Below are positions 34,102 to 47,889 of a DNA stretch of 64,000 nucleotides, piece after piece (the first letter of the stretch is position 1; every line of letters starts with the position of its first letter). The DNA is from Ophryocystis elektroscirrha (taxonomy: Eukaryota; Apicomplexa; Conoidasida; Neogregarinorida; Ophryocystidae), in assembly GCA_030141585.1 (NCBI GenBank), contig JAQIFP010000047.1, positions 62,001 to 126,000 on the forward strand. Reading direction: 5' to 3'. The translations under genes were made by a program, and so were the position numbers. A model generated the notes under the pieces. It had not been told where the DNA came from and ran no database searches. It saw only the letters and a list, made by a program, of their open reading frames with translations.

Positions 34102-36811
34102 ATGAGATCAATTTTGGTACTTGCTTTAGGAAACCTTTTGGTTGATAATGTTTTAAGTGCTTCACAAGATCATGTAGCTGTCTTTCCTAGCCATCTAGAT
34201 CACGTTGAAGCTGAGCCAGTAGATATCAGCCCACATTATCAGATGAAGGAAGGTAACTTACTGTGTAAATAACGCATTTGTTGTTTTCTTACAAGAGAAA
34301 TTATATTTAGCAGTTCTATATGTAGTCATACATTGTGATTATCATTACCATTCTTGTAATTGTACTGTGTATAGTTAAATATTTACCTATTATACATTAC
34401 TTATTAAGGAGGTAGAAAATATACGAGAACTATAATTAGCTGAAAAAAAAAAAAAAAAAAAGTATAATAGACTAGATATATTGCTGTGTGATAATAATAA
34501 TAATAATTATTGATTATTATAATTACTTTTACTTTAATTTTTGAACTTAGGAAACACTATACTATCTGATGGATTACCTACTACCGATTTACACCCAAAT
34601 TTGAATGAAGAGATTAGAAAATTAAATCCAACTAACTACGTTCATTCTTACTGGGGAAACGAACCAGCGGTATCTTACGAAGATGCAGTGATGTACTCTG
34701 GCGCTGACACCTTCAACTATGTACCTGTAGTAGACAACACTGTGTCTAAAAAAGACTTGAAGAAGCAAAAAAAAGCTATTGAAAAACAAATAAAAGAAAT
34801 TGAAAAACAGGAAAAAGAAGACAAAGATGAAGATGATTCTAAGAAAGAAAAAAAGAACAAGAAAAGCAAAAAAGAAAAAGAACACAATAAAGAAAAAGAA
34901 CACAATAAAGAAAAAGAACACAATAAAGAAAAAGACGACGATAAAGAAAAAAACGACGATAAAGAAAAAGACGACGATAAAGAAAAAGACGACAATAAAG
35001 AAAAAGACGACAATAAAGAAAAAGACGACAATAAAGAAAAAGACGACAATAAAGATAAAAAAAAAGATATAAAAGATAAAAAAGAAGACATTAAAAACGA
35101 AAAAAAAGACATTAAAAACGAAAAAAAAGACATTAAAAACGAAAAAAAAGACATGGATAAAAAGGAAGCTGACGAAAAAGCAGAAGAAGATGAGGAAGAA
35201 GATGAAAAAAATAATGAGGAAAATTTAAGACAAACTAGACAATTAAAAGAAAATACATCAGATTTACGTCAAACACAAGAAAACAAACCGTCTAAAAAAC
35301 AAGAAAAACCCGGAAATGCAGAACAAGACCAAAATAACACGGATACCACTTTATATGGTGTTGTAGTGAAAAATGGAGAAGCCACGGTAAGTAAAATAAC
35401 AGCAACCAAATTTGCAAGTGGCAAAGTTAAGCTAAGCACACCTGACGGCATATTTATAACTAACGCGTTTTCTCTCTCTAAACCAGCAGACGAAGAATCT
35501 CAAGAAAAAAATAAAACAAATAAAGATGAAAGTTCAGATAATAAGTCAAATGAAAAACATAAAAGATTATTGAACATCCATCAAGGTTCGACTCATAGCC
35601 ATTTCTTTGAAACATCAGTCGGACATTTGGGATTTATTGAACCAGATCCTACCATAATTATTGAGCATACAACGCCTGTTAAATTAATTGAAGAACCCTT
35701 AGAAGTTATTGTATCTGATACCGTCGCTGTTGAACAACCAGTAACAGTACGTGTTAAAGATTTCTTCAGAGGACTATTTCACATACCAGAAGTTTCCGCA
35801 GGAAAAAAAGAAGAAGACATTAAAAAAACTCAACTATCAGAAAATAAAGACGAAAATGTTATGGAATTAGCTAAAAAAGCTAAAGGAGAAGACAAAACAG
35901 CAGAAAAAAATATTGAAACCGAAAAAAAAGATATAGAAAAACAAGAAAAAGAAGCTGAAAAAGAAGCTGAAAAAGAAGCAGAAAAAAAAGAAAAAGAAGC
36001 AAAGAAAAAAGCTGACAAAGAAAGAAAAGAAGAAGAGAAAAAACAAAAAGATATAGAAAAAAAAGAAAAAGAAGCCAAGAGAAAAGCTGATAAAGAAAAA
36101 AAAGAAGAAGAAAAAAAACAAAAAGAAATAGAAAAAAAAGAAAAAGAAGCTAAAGCTAATGCTGAAAAAAAACAAAACTTAGAAGAAAAAAAATCAGAAG
36201 CTGATTCTGAAGCCGATAAACTTAAATCTCACCAAAAAATAGAAAATGAATTTGCCTCATCCAATGAAAATACTGCTCAAGAATATGGAGAAAAAGCTAA
36301 TGAAAAAGCTGAAAGTTTAGAAAAAAGTCCTGAAATGCAAAATGAAGCCCCAAAAAGTGAAAAACAAGAAAAATATGAAGAACCAAAAAAAGCTATGGAA
36401 AACACTAAAAAACAATTAACAAATAAAGTAGAAAATGTAAGAGGAGCTGATAGAAACGATAATAAGCACAAAGTTGAGGAGAAATTCCAAGAAGGAGGAG
36501 ACAAAATTAAAAAAGCCTTCAAAGACCTTGGAAAGAAAATGAGTGGTGAAGAAAGAAAAACTCATACTGCTAGTAGTGGAGGCATGAGCAATTCACAGGA
36601 AACTGGTAGAGCTCAAGAAATGAGTCATGCCCAAGAAAATAGCGGCGCTACAGGAATGAGCGGCAGTCAAGGAATGGCTGCATCTAATGATAGGGCTTCA
36701 ACCAACAATAAAATAGGATCTCAAAATAACGCGGGAAATAACATTCAAGAAAACTCAAGTTTATTCGATAGTTTATCGTCTTTAAACAAAATTTTTGCTA
36801 ATTCAGCATAA
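34102..36811 (+). CDS. Large secreted Lys/Glu-repeat protein
   Basis: Exon 1 (34102-34252) begins MRSILVLALGNLLVDNVLSA, a signal peptide. I chose this Met over the upstream in-frame codons because it starts the hydrophobic core. A 298-nt intron (34253-34550) joins exon 2 (34551-36811) in phase 1. Exon 2 has a Tyr/Pro-containing N-terminal block, then a repeat zone of KEKEHN, KEKDDD/KEKDDN and KKDIKNE units (about 34870-35155). A globular region follows (VVVKNGEATVSKITATKFAS to VEQPVTVRVKDFFRGLFHI, about 35340-35790), then a second Lys/Glu helix zone with 23-24-residue units (KEKEAKKKADKERKEEEKKQ, about 35890-36180), then a Gly/Ser/Gln/Met-rich tail. Highly charged repeat antigens of this style are common in blood apicomplexans; I do not claim orthology to a named one. 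Several minus-strand frames here are shadows of the repeats. Confidence 0.85.
34872..35150 (+). repeat. In-frame coding tandem repeats (KEKxxx and KKDIKNE units)
   Basis: Three 18-bp units AAAGAAAAAGAACACAAT are followed by seven or so 18-bp units AAAGAAAAAGACGACAAT/GAT. Three 21-bp KKDIKNE units come next. All are in frame, so length variation would preserve the protein. Confidence 0.9.
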
Positions 36812-37070
36812 AATATTATTTTCTAATTTATACTGCATATAATCTAACTTTAAAAATTTATGATTTAGATGTTTTATGTCATAAAAACACTATAAACAAA
36901 ATATATATTTTATTCATGAATTTTTCTGCAAATTCATAATTTTTTAAACTCCCTTCCGAATAGTTAAGTAATAATCATGAACATAAATAATTTTTACAGT
37001 TCCGGCTCATTTGTGTTATATAATTAAATTAGTACCCTTCAAATATAAATCAGCGGTATAATGATAAATT

Positions 37071-40000
37071 ATGATAGGACGGGGAAAAAATGATGATCAT
37101 TTAGAAGTTAACGTTAGAGTAATTGTGCGGTGCCGGCCTTTCACTCAACATGAAAAGAAAGATCCCACCCAATACCAAGTCGTGCACCCAAAACCAGCAA
37201 CAAGAGAATTGTTAATATCTCAAATAATACCAGGAAGAAAAGCAGAAAAGTATAGTAAAACATATAACTTTGATGGAGTTTGCAATCAAGACACTACACA
37301 GCTAGAATTATTCAATGGATATGTCGTTCCTATAGTGGAAGAAGTTTTGCAGGGATTTAACTGTACAATATTTGCTTATGGTCAAACTGGCACTGGTAAA
37401 ACTTACACTATGGAAGGCGATTCATTTGAGAAACCACAACTTAAGCTCAATAAAGACAATGGAGATTCATTCAATCAATGTGATACTTGCTCCATTTGTG
37501 ATTCTTCTGATATAGCGAGACCTAAACTCAGTTTGTCAGATGATGCTGGAATAATACCAAGAGCTGTAAAATACATCTTTGAAAAACTGGAGCTACAAGA
37601 AGCAGAATATTCTGTGCGTGCTTCTTATTTGGAAATTTATAATGAGGAGCTAAACGACTTACTAAATGATGGTGAAAAACAAAATTTACGTATATTTGAG
37701 GACAATTCATCTAAAAAAGGATTGGCAGTAGACCGATTGGAAGAAGTTGCTGTAACAAGTCCTCAAGTAATGTAGTAAACAGGTGCTATATAGTATATCA
37801 GTATATGTAGTTAGTTTTGATTGAACTCTTTCAAAATTTTATGTATTGAAAATTACTTTAGATAATATATAAGTGTTCCAACATTTTAATAATTATTTTT
37901 ATGCATAATTCTTCTCTTTTGAATTTTTGCTGTTGTTAATATATGATATAATAGTATTACAGGACATTCTCAACATCCTAAGCATTGCTGTGAAAAAACG
38001 ACGCACTGCGGAAACTTTGTTAAATCGTCAATCATCTCGAAGTCATAGTATATTTTCGCTAACAATCCACATGAAGGAAACAAATATTGAAGGAGAAGAT
38101 GTTATCAAAATTGGTATTTTTTGTTTGTTATCAATTATTTTTATAGGCAAATTAAACTTGGTTGATCTTGCTGGAAGTGAAAACATTCAAAAAAGTGGTG
38201 CTAATTCCGTAAAAAATAGAGCAAAAGAGGCCGGAATGATCAATCAGAGTTTACTGACACTTGGAAGAGTCATCAATGCTTTAGTTGAACATTCATCGTA
38301 TATTCCTTATCGAGACTCCAAATTAACTCGATTATTACAAGTATTGCTACATTTATTACATTTCTTATTTAGGATTCTTTGGGTGGCCGTACTAAAACTT
38401 GTATTGTAGCCACAATTTCTCCTTCATCTGTATGCGTTGAGGAAACGTTTTCAACACTAGGTCAGTAAATATAACATTTAAGCTTATTACACGTATACTT
38501 ATACGTTTAGAACATTGTTATAAAATTAAGTTTTCATAATTTGTTAAACAGAGTAAATTTTGTGGAGAGTGAATAATTTTTGTAGTTTCTGTATATTATA
38601 TGTAAAAAATCACGATTTATAACAATGTTTAAACTTGAATTCTGTATAAATTAAATACATCAGACTATGCATTCCGTGCAAAAAACATACGCAACCGTCC
38701 CGAAGTAAACCAAAAAATGACTAAACGTGTCATGATTCGTGAGTTAAATAAAGAACTGGAAAAATTACGATGTGAACTAGCCGCTAGTCGTGAAAAAAAT
38801 GGGGTTTATGTTCCTTATGATCAATTTACAGAAATGGAAAATAAAATAGCTACGCAAAACATGGAATTATCTGAAGCAACACATGAGATAAAAATGCTAA
38901 AAGAAAAAGTGGACCAAATGTCACATCAAGTAAACTTATTCAATAATGAATTACAAGTTGAAATTGATCAAAAAAACCAGTTTAAGATGTTTTATGAAAG
39001 CTTAAATGCTGAATATTCTAACATGATTTTAAACTACAATAAATTGAAGAGCACATTTGAAGAATCAAGCAGAAAATATGCATCTAATGAACAAAAAATA
39101 CAATACATTCAAACAGAAATTGAACCAAAATTGAAATCAACTTATGAAGAACTTGATTTCACAACTGAAGAACTAAAATCACTTCAAAATACAACCTCTT
39201 TGATAATTGATAAAATTCATTATATATCTGACGAAGCCAACAAGATTATGAACGATCAAATTATGTCTCAGTTGCATCATGAGTATAATGCCTGGGTCAA
39301 TTTTTTCAATAAATACATAGATGAATATTCCGCTGAATTATCAAAAGAAAACAATAGTGTCCGAGACAGGTTAATAATATTTGAGAATCTTAGCGAAACG
39401 TTAATTAGCAATTTACACTCAAAATATACAAAGTTAGAAAATTCAATTGTAGCAAATATCAATAAATACGTTTCGTTTTATAATAATATGATACAATCCA
39501 TCAAAAAACATATATCTGATAAAGTCAGTATTAGCGTTAAAAACGTCAGTAACATTTTTGTCAATTTACAAAATTCAGTATCAGAGATATCAAGCAACGT
39601 TATCAATAAAGATTTAAATGAATTGAAAAATACAAATGAGAATTTCATGACACAATATTCAACACTGAATTCAAAAATTAAAACAAATATACAAAATCTT
39701 AGTAGTGATCACTGTTTCAATACAAAAAATATAATTAACACTCAATTACTTCCTATGCAAGCTAATTTTGATTCTATTATGAAAAAAAGCCATCATTTTC
39801 AGGAATCTATTACCGATACTGTTAAAACATTCATGGAATCAATACAAAACTCTGTAGAAATGCACAGTAAACATGTTATGTCAGAATGTACACATCTTAT
39901 GAATAAACAAAATGAAGTAGCAGAAAATCTTATACAAATTGTTGATACCACTGATACGGTACTTTCTCAAAATATTGATATAAACAACATTTTAAACGAC

Positions 40001-41398
40001 TCTGTTTTAACATATAAAAAGGAAACAGATTTTATTTCTTCTTCAATAAAAAATAAATTGAAAAAATGTGTCGGTATAATTAAGGAAAATACGCATATAG
40101 AACAAGACGTTTTGATTATAGAAGAATTCTTAGACCATTATCTACCAAATCAATTAAAGATAGATCAGAAATCGATTATAATGGATGAAACAAACAAAGA
40201 AAATATACCATCCCTTGAAATTTCTGAGGAAAGCAAATCCAACATTGGTCAAATATTAACAAATATTCCATTCATGTTCAAAGATTATAAATCGGAGAAT
40301 AAGAAAAGTTATGAAGACTATAAAAACTCAATTTGTGCAGTTAAGTCAAACTGTGATGAAGTATTAGCACATATTCAAGACATTAATGTTGAAAATTTAA
40401 TTTCTTTGGAAAAAACCAATGAAAAACTAGCTAAACGTGAAGCAGTTCTGAAAAAAATCTACGATGATTTCCGAAAATTATTTGCTACTTTAAAACTGCA
40501 GCAAGGGGATGATATGGCCGATCAATTAAAAAAATCCATTGAAAGCTTACAAGATGAATACAATAATATATATTCAATTATAAATCAAATCAATTTATTA
40601 GACAGTCAATGTACACAAGAATCCAAAATCAGTCAGGACAATTCAACCAAAAATATCACAAGTAATGAGGAAGATTCTATAAAAACACCAAAACAACTAA
40701 TTTCTAGTTCAAATAATACCCTTGAAATTAATGGTTTATATTTTAGTGAAATAAATCAAAATGAAAGAAGTAAAAATTTTAGCATAACACTGAACAACGA
40801 AGTGCTATTAGGAAATAAAGGCCCTAGTAATTCAATAGAGACCCCTATACCTACACCTTATAATCTTGAATCAGTTATACACAAAAATACAGCATTCCGA
40901 GAATCAAGTAGCCAATCATTATCAACTGAAAATTATTCTCTTGTTCCAGAATCTCAACCAGAGAGTAATAATGATGAATTATTGAAAAACATTATGGACT
41001 TGCAATCTAAAACAACCCGGTCTAAGAAACAAAGCAATAATAATAAATCGTGCGGAATTTCAAAAAATGATATTATAAGAACCAATTCTGATCCAGCGTC
41101 CTATCCTAAATCTGCTAATCAATCAAAAAATGCCTTATTAACACCTAAAACTAGTGCGTTAAGAAGTAAAAACACATTTTATGATGATTTATCTTCTTCA
41201 TCAAGCTCCTATATCGAGTTTAAATCTTCATCTATGTTAACTAGTATTGGTAAAAAAAAATCAAAAAATCATACGATGTTGGACTCATTGTCTCGAAAAA
41301 AACCAGAAGTTTTTGCACAGTCTAGTTTTCAGGAACCAACAAAACTCACGCAAATTAATACTCGTAAAAAGTATACATCAAATAGACACTGCATGTAG
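37071..41398 (+). CDS. Kinesin-5 (BimC/Eg5) mitotic motor
   Basis: Plus-end motor that slides antiparallel spindle microtubules. Exons: 37071-37766, 37963-38113, 38147-38340, 38373-38460 and 38664-41398, giving 1287 aa; introns 2 and 3 are only 33 and 32 nt. The motor starts [19 protein letters not shown]. It has the P-loop [14 protein letters not shown], switch [12 protein letters not shown], switch II DLAGSEN and the BimC-type segment [20 protein letters not shown]. The neck reads [18 protein letters not shown]. The long tail is coiled coil to about residue 750, then Ser/Asn-rich low complexity. I do not see a clear BimC box, though IETPIPTP offers possible proline-directed phosphosites. 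Loop 5 carries an insertion with C-x2-C-x2-C. Confidence 0.92.
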
Positions 41399-41749
41399 TT
41401 TTTTGTTTGCTAGCCGTTACTTTATCGGCGACGATTGTTTTTCTAAAAATTTAACAATAATTTTTACGTGAAAATATTTATTTAACTAAGTTGTTCCCTT
41501 ATATTGAAATATCGTATTTTACAATATATGATCACACAATAACAATTTCCATTAATACTTTGCATGCAATATAGTTTGTGTTTATTTTCATGATATAACT
41601 TCTAAGTATTATATTTTATATTATATATTCCATATACTTCTTAATTATACATATAGACATATATAATGATGTTATCGACAATACAATTGTATAGCATATA
41701 ATCTTTACAAATTCCAAAAGTAAATTACTATCTATATAAACCTATAATA

Positions 41750-41801
<52 letters not shown>

Positions 41802-41906
41802 ATATACTATTATTATATATATTATTATATATAATTATTATATTATTATAGTTATTATATAACTATTATTATATATACTATATATTATTATATATATTAT
41901 ATCATA
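41399..41906. other. Convergent intergenic region with long TA/TAT microsatellite
   Basis: About 508 nt between the kinesin-5 stop and the 3' end of UPF2. A TA tract (about 41755-41797) is followed by TAT/ATTAT repeats to about 41905. No gene is supported; 3' UTRs probably occupy the flanks. Confidence 0.6.
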
Positions 41907-44900
41907 CTATATGTATCCAATGTATAATAATTGTGTAATATTTATAATATTTACTTGATGGAGTCCTTTTAATAATGTCTTATTAGGCCGAGATATAAAC
42001 TCAATATTTTTTACTTCAGTTGAAGTGCTTTCACTTGTATTTGTACTGGACTGACGCCAATGTACTGCGGGTATAGCATGTTGACGTCTCAACGAATATT
42101 TTCCCGTCTAAAGAGGTATTACTTATGATATTATTTTACTTGTGGCTCCAAATATTCTTGTTTCCGAATACGAATAACGCTATCCAAAACAAAGCGTTTT
42201 AAATGTGCATGTTCTTCCTATGCATGTGTGAAACTTAATTGAATTTACTGTATCAACTGGTGCTTTCTTAAACATAGTTTGGTAAATAGAATTTTCTTTA
42301 GGGATTTGTAACACTTTTGCTTGAATTTTATTGTCTTTTCCGGGTCTCTTCGTGACTAACTGAATTTGTATTTGATCACTAAGGACATTATCCTACAAAA
42401 ATTAAATTAACTATGTCGAAATATAAAAGTATAAATAATTCATATAATACCTATAGTAATATAGATTAAATTAATTATGTGTCTATATATAGTAAATAGA
42501 CACATAATTAATTAGTCTTTTATATTAAAATTATAATTGTAATAATTATTTATAATAATTATTATAATTATTAATTCTTATAATTATTAACTATCATTAT
42601 TATTTATCATTACAATTATTAGTTATTATAGTATTATTATAATAATTGATAATTATATTTATCAATTAAATTTTTTTTTATTTGTAATTAATTTACTGTT
42701 GCAGTAAGATTAGATTTTCCAAGATTACGAAATTTGGCATCATCCGCTAAAGTTATACGATATTTCGGAACACTGTTGATCATTTTAGCTTCGCGAATAC
42801 CATCTCCAATTAATGCAGTGATTTCGTGGTCCAAAAACGCTTTCTAATAAATATTTAAGTAAAAATTGATTACTTCAAGTTCCTCAGCATCAACATTTTC
42901 GGAATACTCTATATCGGAATTTTTTGCGTTATCTTCCTCCACAATTAAGTCTTCATCTAAATCAGTTTCGACTGATGTTGTATATGTTTCTTCTTCAGAG
43001 GATGGTTCTGTGAAATTCTCATCTGATTCTGCCTCTGACAATATTTTATTGTCCTCATCAAGTTCTCGCACCTAGTAATATTTTTTTACTATAAAAAAAG
43101 GTGTACTTCAGTGACTTCATAATTGTCGACTTCTTCATCCTCAGCTACTATTGCTATTATTTCATTATCTATTGTTCGTAGATCATTCAGTCTGATGAGC
43201 TTGAGAGTAAATTTAATTATACAGAACATTTTTTTTATTATATATAAAAAAATACTTTATTAAAATTATTATTAGTATTATCATTTATATAATTATATTA
43301 ATTATGTTATATATAATTAATATAATTAATTATATTATAAGTACTTTTTTCACACAAATTCAAGAAATATGCAATGTATGTACATCTAAATAAATATAAG
43401 TACGTATGAATAAATATATGTACGTATAAATAAATATATGTACGTCTAAATAGTAGTATATATAAATGTAATATTTTTTTGACAAAAAATGTCATATAAT
43501 TATTTAAATTACAATACAGCTTGAGGATTAATGATGGAGATGGCATCAATAATATTTAAGTAAACGGACACTGGTAAAGGTTGCTTAAAATACAAGTAAC
43601 GTTGGAAAAATGCCAAAAATCGATTAATTCTTGTTCGGAAAACTCCTTTAACGAAGTATTGTCCGCTTGTTTGTAAAATTACACAAACAAACTTCGCTCT
43701 TAAGAAGTCTCCATTCACATCTTCGGGGGCAGTTGGATCAAATAACCTATTAGCTTCTTGAACTTCACATTCAGGTACTTGATCTGGTATAATATCTTTT
43801 GAAAGATTACCATCTGACTCTCCTAAAGCAAAACAAGATAAATAAAGCAGGAAAATCAATCTACACACTGTATATAGCAAATTCCTCATGAATTCATAAC
43901 TAAACAATTCTTTTTTTTTTGTACACATTGTATATACTTTATACTACTCCAATGTACAAGATACTTTAATCTGGCAAATAAATAAGACCAATAAAAATAA
44001 TTTAGATTATATAAAGTTTAAAGGAAACTCTTTGCATGTGACGTATATAATGCACATTAATTATATTAATTATATGCGAAATAATTGTTTATTATTATTT
44101 TTGATTATTTAATAAAATATTACCTAATAAATGTTGGTTATTTGTTTTGATGGCAAGCTGACGGAAAACTTTAGACGAACTACACCCATGAGATGTGGGT
44201 CCGCCAAATCCAATGAACTGATACAGTAAATCAAGGAGTTCATCAGTGGATAATATACGGTAATTGAATAATTCCCCTATTAGCTTGACTATACGTATAT
44301 TAGTGGGTAAAGCATACGTGCATACAGTTTCTAAACTGATTTGTATATATTCCATCAAATAATCGATAAAAAGAATAACAAAAGTAGGTTTAATAGGGGC
44401 AAGTGAAGTCAATAAAAGGGCTAATGTATTATAAGAGTTATAATTAATATTTGAATTGGAAATACTTTTAAATAAAATTTTATATAACCAAGAATGGACT
44501 TTGTCATCACCCCAGTTTAAACGACGTATAGCCCGTACAATAGCTTTAATATTGTTTTTATTAAGGGAATAAAATATTAAATATTTTATATATAACTTTT
44601 CTATAGAGCGCGGTTTTTGCTTAGAGTTTGACTTCTTATTAAAGTATTCTTTAGGGAATATATAGTAATAAGCATCTTCAATCATAACTTCACAATATAC
44701 AGGTAAATTACGTATATTTTTTAAGTGAAGCATTTTCTGTAAGACATTGTCATTAAAATCTTTAGAGAGACCTTCATAATTAAGCAAAAATCTTCCACAA
44801 TTTTGAATAATTGAAGTAAGAATTTCGACATTTATATGGTTAAAATCGTTTATTAGGTCTATACATATATTATATACAGTGCCCACGGGAATTAATTTGA

Positions 44901-46683
44901 ATTTTACTAATTCACTTAAATATTTCACAATTTTGATTTTTATTTCTGGGTTTTTATGACTAGTATTGTGATACATAGTCTGTAATTTATTAGAAATAAC
45001 GCTTGCAATATCATTTCCGAAATATGGGTTTATGGTAGCAATAAACCTTGATATGTATGGGAGTATATATACATCACTACGGGTAAGGCAAGTTAAGTTC
45101 TTTATTATTTTTTTTCTATTCATTTTAGATACGTTAAGTCTATCATAGAAAAAAGTTATAGCCAATTGATCCACATCATGAGCTGATGTACAAAGATTTA
45201 ATTTGTTAAAAAAATGATTTAATAATAAAACTTTTTTGGAATCATCTTTGACTTCATTTTCGACTGAATCCTCATTATCTGATGCCAACTGTTCTTGTTT
45301 TGTCGATAATTGCCCGAAAGATACTTGTTTCGAGAGATTGCCTGTTTCTTCAACAACAGGAGTTTCTCTATCTTTATTAGCTTCTGCGATATCATTTATA
45401 TTATCATTCAATTTTTTATTATTTTCTTCGTTATTAACTGAAAGTTTAGAAATACTTTGCTTTGAATTACTGGGTTGTATTACTGTAGGATTTAAAAGAA
45501 TACTTGGAACAGCATCCGTCAAATTTAATAAATTACAGTAAAAATCTTTTTCAGTCTCATTGTCCCAAATCGAGTCAATTACATCATTTTCGGCATTTCC
45601 GTTATCTCTATTATCAGATTGAGACGGGGAGACCAAAACAGCGTCTTTGGTGGATTTTTCATTAAAAGGTATTTCATTATTATTATTTAAACCAGAATCG
45701 TCAGTAGACTCAGATATACGCAAAACAGTCTTCAGTACATCAAATTGCTCATTTAATTTATTATAAGTTATTAAAGCCTGTTGATATTTATTTTCGGACT
45801 CTGCATCTATTTTTCCACGGTATATTTTTTTTTGTTGATTAGCATTATTTTGTTGATTTACTGTATTTTTGGTTTTTTTTAACAGAGTATTTGAGTATGT
45901 TATATAAAACTCTGTAAACTTATTCCGTATGTACTTTTTTAATGTATCATTAAGACAGCATTTTCTTATAATTTCTTTACCTGATACTTCTGTACTTATA
46001 TTCGTTTGCGTTGGTTTTGAAGGTACATCTATTATAGCGGTATCAAATCTTTTACATAAAGATTCTATTACCCCTACATTTTGGATAATTAGGGATTCAA
46101 CTGTATGAGTATTTCGAGTGGTCTCACAAAGACATGAAATCATTCGAGTTAACGGCTCAACCAAGTCTTCATTATTAATAATACCAATCAATATAAGCTC
46201 TATTGTAAGACGTGGTATTATACGCCTTCGAGTAATCGCATTTTTATCGTTTGGATTATTAACTAAAGCAGCATTTGTTTCAATAAAATTTTTCCACGAA
46301 GAAGTTTTATATGCTTCCGTAAAATCTGTGGCATAATGTTGGTATAGTAAAGAACATATTTCCATAAGAGTAGGAATATCTTTTACTCTTAAAGGCCCTT
46401 TACATATACTATCACATATTTCACTTAAATGCATAGTCACATCCAGTTTTTCCAGTTCACTTATAACTCCATCTTTATCTAATTCTGCATTAAATCTCCG
46501 TAATCTGTTCACTAATTTCTGAACCTTTAGTACGCTTTTTTCACGCAGATTTTTACTCTTACTGATACCTACCACACTATTTTGAAGTAATAATAAATAT
46601 CGAAATTGATCAACCTCCTCTAAAATAAGAGCTTTATCTTCTGCGTCTTTACGTGATTGTGTCAGTTCAGTATCAACAACCAT
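41907..46683 (-). CDS. UPF2: Nonsense-mediated decay factor UPF2
   Basis: Scaffold joining UPF1 and UPF3 in mRNA surveillance. Start at 46681-46683; the first exon is 861 codons to a donor at about 44125. It contains MIF4G-like repeats (VNRLRRFNAELDKDGVISEL, CSLLYQHYATDFTEAY) and a second repeat (LNHFFNKLNLCTSAHDVDQL). Exon 2 (about 43870-43515) ends the third MIF4G (FVCVILQTSGQYFVKG, LAFFQRYLYFKQPLPVSV). An acidic region follows (DEDLIVEEDNAKNSDIEYSE, near 43000), as in all UPF2 proteins. The UPF1-binding tail is recognisable as IQIQLVTKRPGKDNKIQAKV (near 42360; family pattern LTRKGNKQQ...). Final exons give RFVLDSVIRIRKQEY and VHWRQSS. The exact 3' end is uncertain: 41907 is the last stop, but a GTAAAT donor sits at about 41955. 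Confidence 0.88.
43375..43452. repeat. About 20-bp minisatellite, four copies, in a UPF2 intron
   Basis: Four degenerate units with the core TAAATAAATATATGTACGT occur in tandem in the intron between the third MIF4G exon and the acidic-region exon. The minus-strand 80-residue frame over it is a shadow. Confidence 0.75.
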
Positions 46684-46875
46684 TACTCAATTTACGTAAA
46701 AAAAACTCATTTGATGAAATAAAAGGACAACGTTGGAAAAATCGAAAAAAAGTTTATTGTACTAGATTTGCTGGACAATTCATATCAAATTACTTTAAAA
46801 CACATTTATTTGGAAATAAATAAGGTTCATTTTTAATATTACTGATTTAAAATAAAAAACAACCCCTATTTGATC

Positions 46876-47847
46876 CTAATTTTCTAAATTTTCTTCTTCC
46901 GTTTCAGCGGTTAGATCAAGAGGTTTTTTCATAATACGCTCCCACCTATTTAATACTTAATATTTTATAAGTTTTACATGTCTAAAACATCAGCATCTGC
47001 ACTTTCAAAATGAGAGGAAGCATCGTATGATTTTGACACATATACATTATCTTTAGTTCCATCATCTGTGGCGTCATAAATATCCACAATATTAACGAAT
47101 TTGTATTCAATAGGTTTCAGCAACTCAATTGCTACTTCAATTTCTAAAATAATTAATTATTAAATTATTTTTCAAAGAAGCACCTTGAAAAATTGTTTTG
47201 GTATCAAATACGCAGAACTATATTAATTTAAAACTATTAGTAAAGTGATTAATGCACTATATATTTAAAATGTGCCAATTAATTAGGTTTATAGCTGTAA
47301 GTATATAATCTATGTGATAATTCATGCAAATATATACTCTACCCTGTTCAGGATTTTCCGTTTCTATAGTAGTCGATACAAGTGCAATGTGTTTTCCAGC
47401 AGGTACTACACCGTGTTTGGACGATATAAATGCAATGTATATATCTAATGTTAATATAATATACAAAATATATATAAACCATGTGTTCGATTGACTTGTT
47501 TTTGTGGAATTATTATTTGAGCAGATGTGACAGAACCAAGTTCTGTAGGAACATGGCTAAGGATACATATACAGCGAATGACTTTTCCAATTTTTATTAT
47601 TTTATCTGTACCCATAACATACGACGGGTCACAGATCACGGTGTCGCAATTGGCTATCTATATAAAAATTTATTACCAATTATATAGAAAATTAATAATT
47701 GATATATTAAAACAATTTATTGTAAAATTTCAGATAATAATTCTTAGATATTTATTGTAAATATTCAACCTTCAGTAAATACATGGCTTCATAAACTATA
47801 AAATATTTATTTATTTCAATAACCTATTTCTCTGTATGTATACTTTG

Positions 47848-47889
<42 letters not shown>

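Noticed and set aside
34622..36522. Five minus-strand frames rich in Phe, Ser and Leu opposite the Lys/Glu-repeat gene
   Set aside because: They are complements of AAA/GAA repeats; composition is dictated by the sense strand and there are no independent start or splice signals.
47481..47760. Two overlapping plus-strand frames
   Set aside because: They are antisense to a GDI exon ([14 protein letters not shown]...) and have no independent support.
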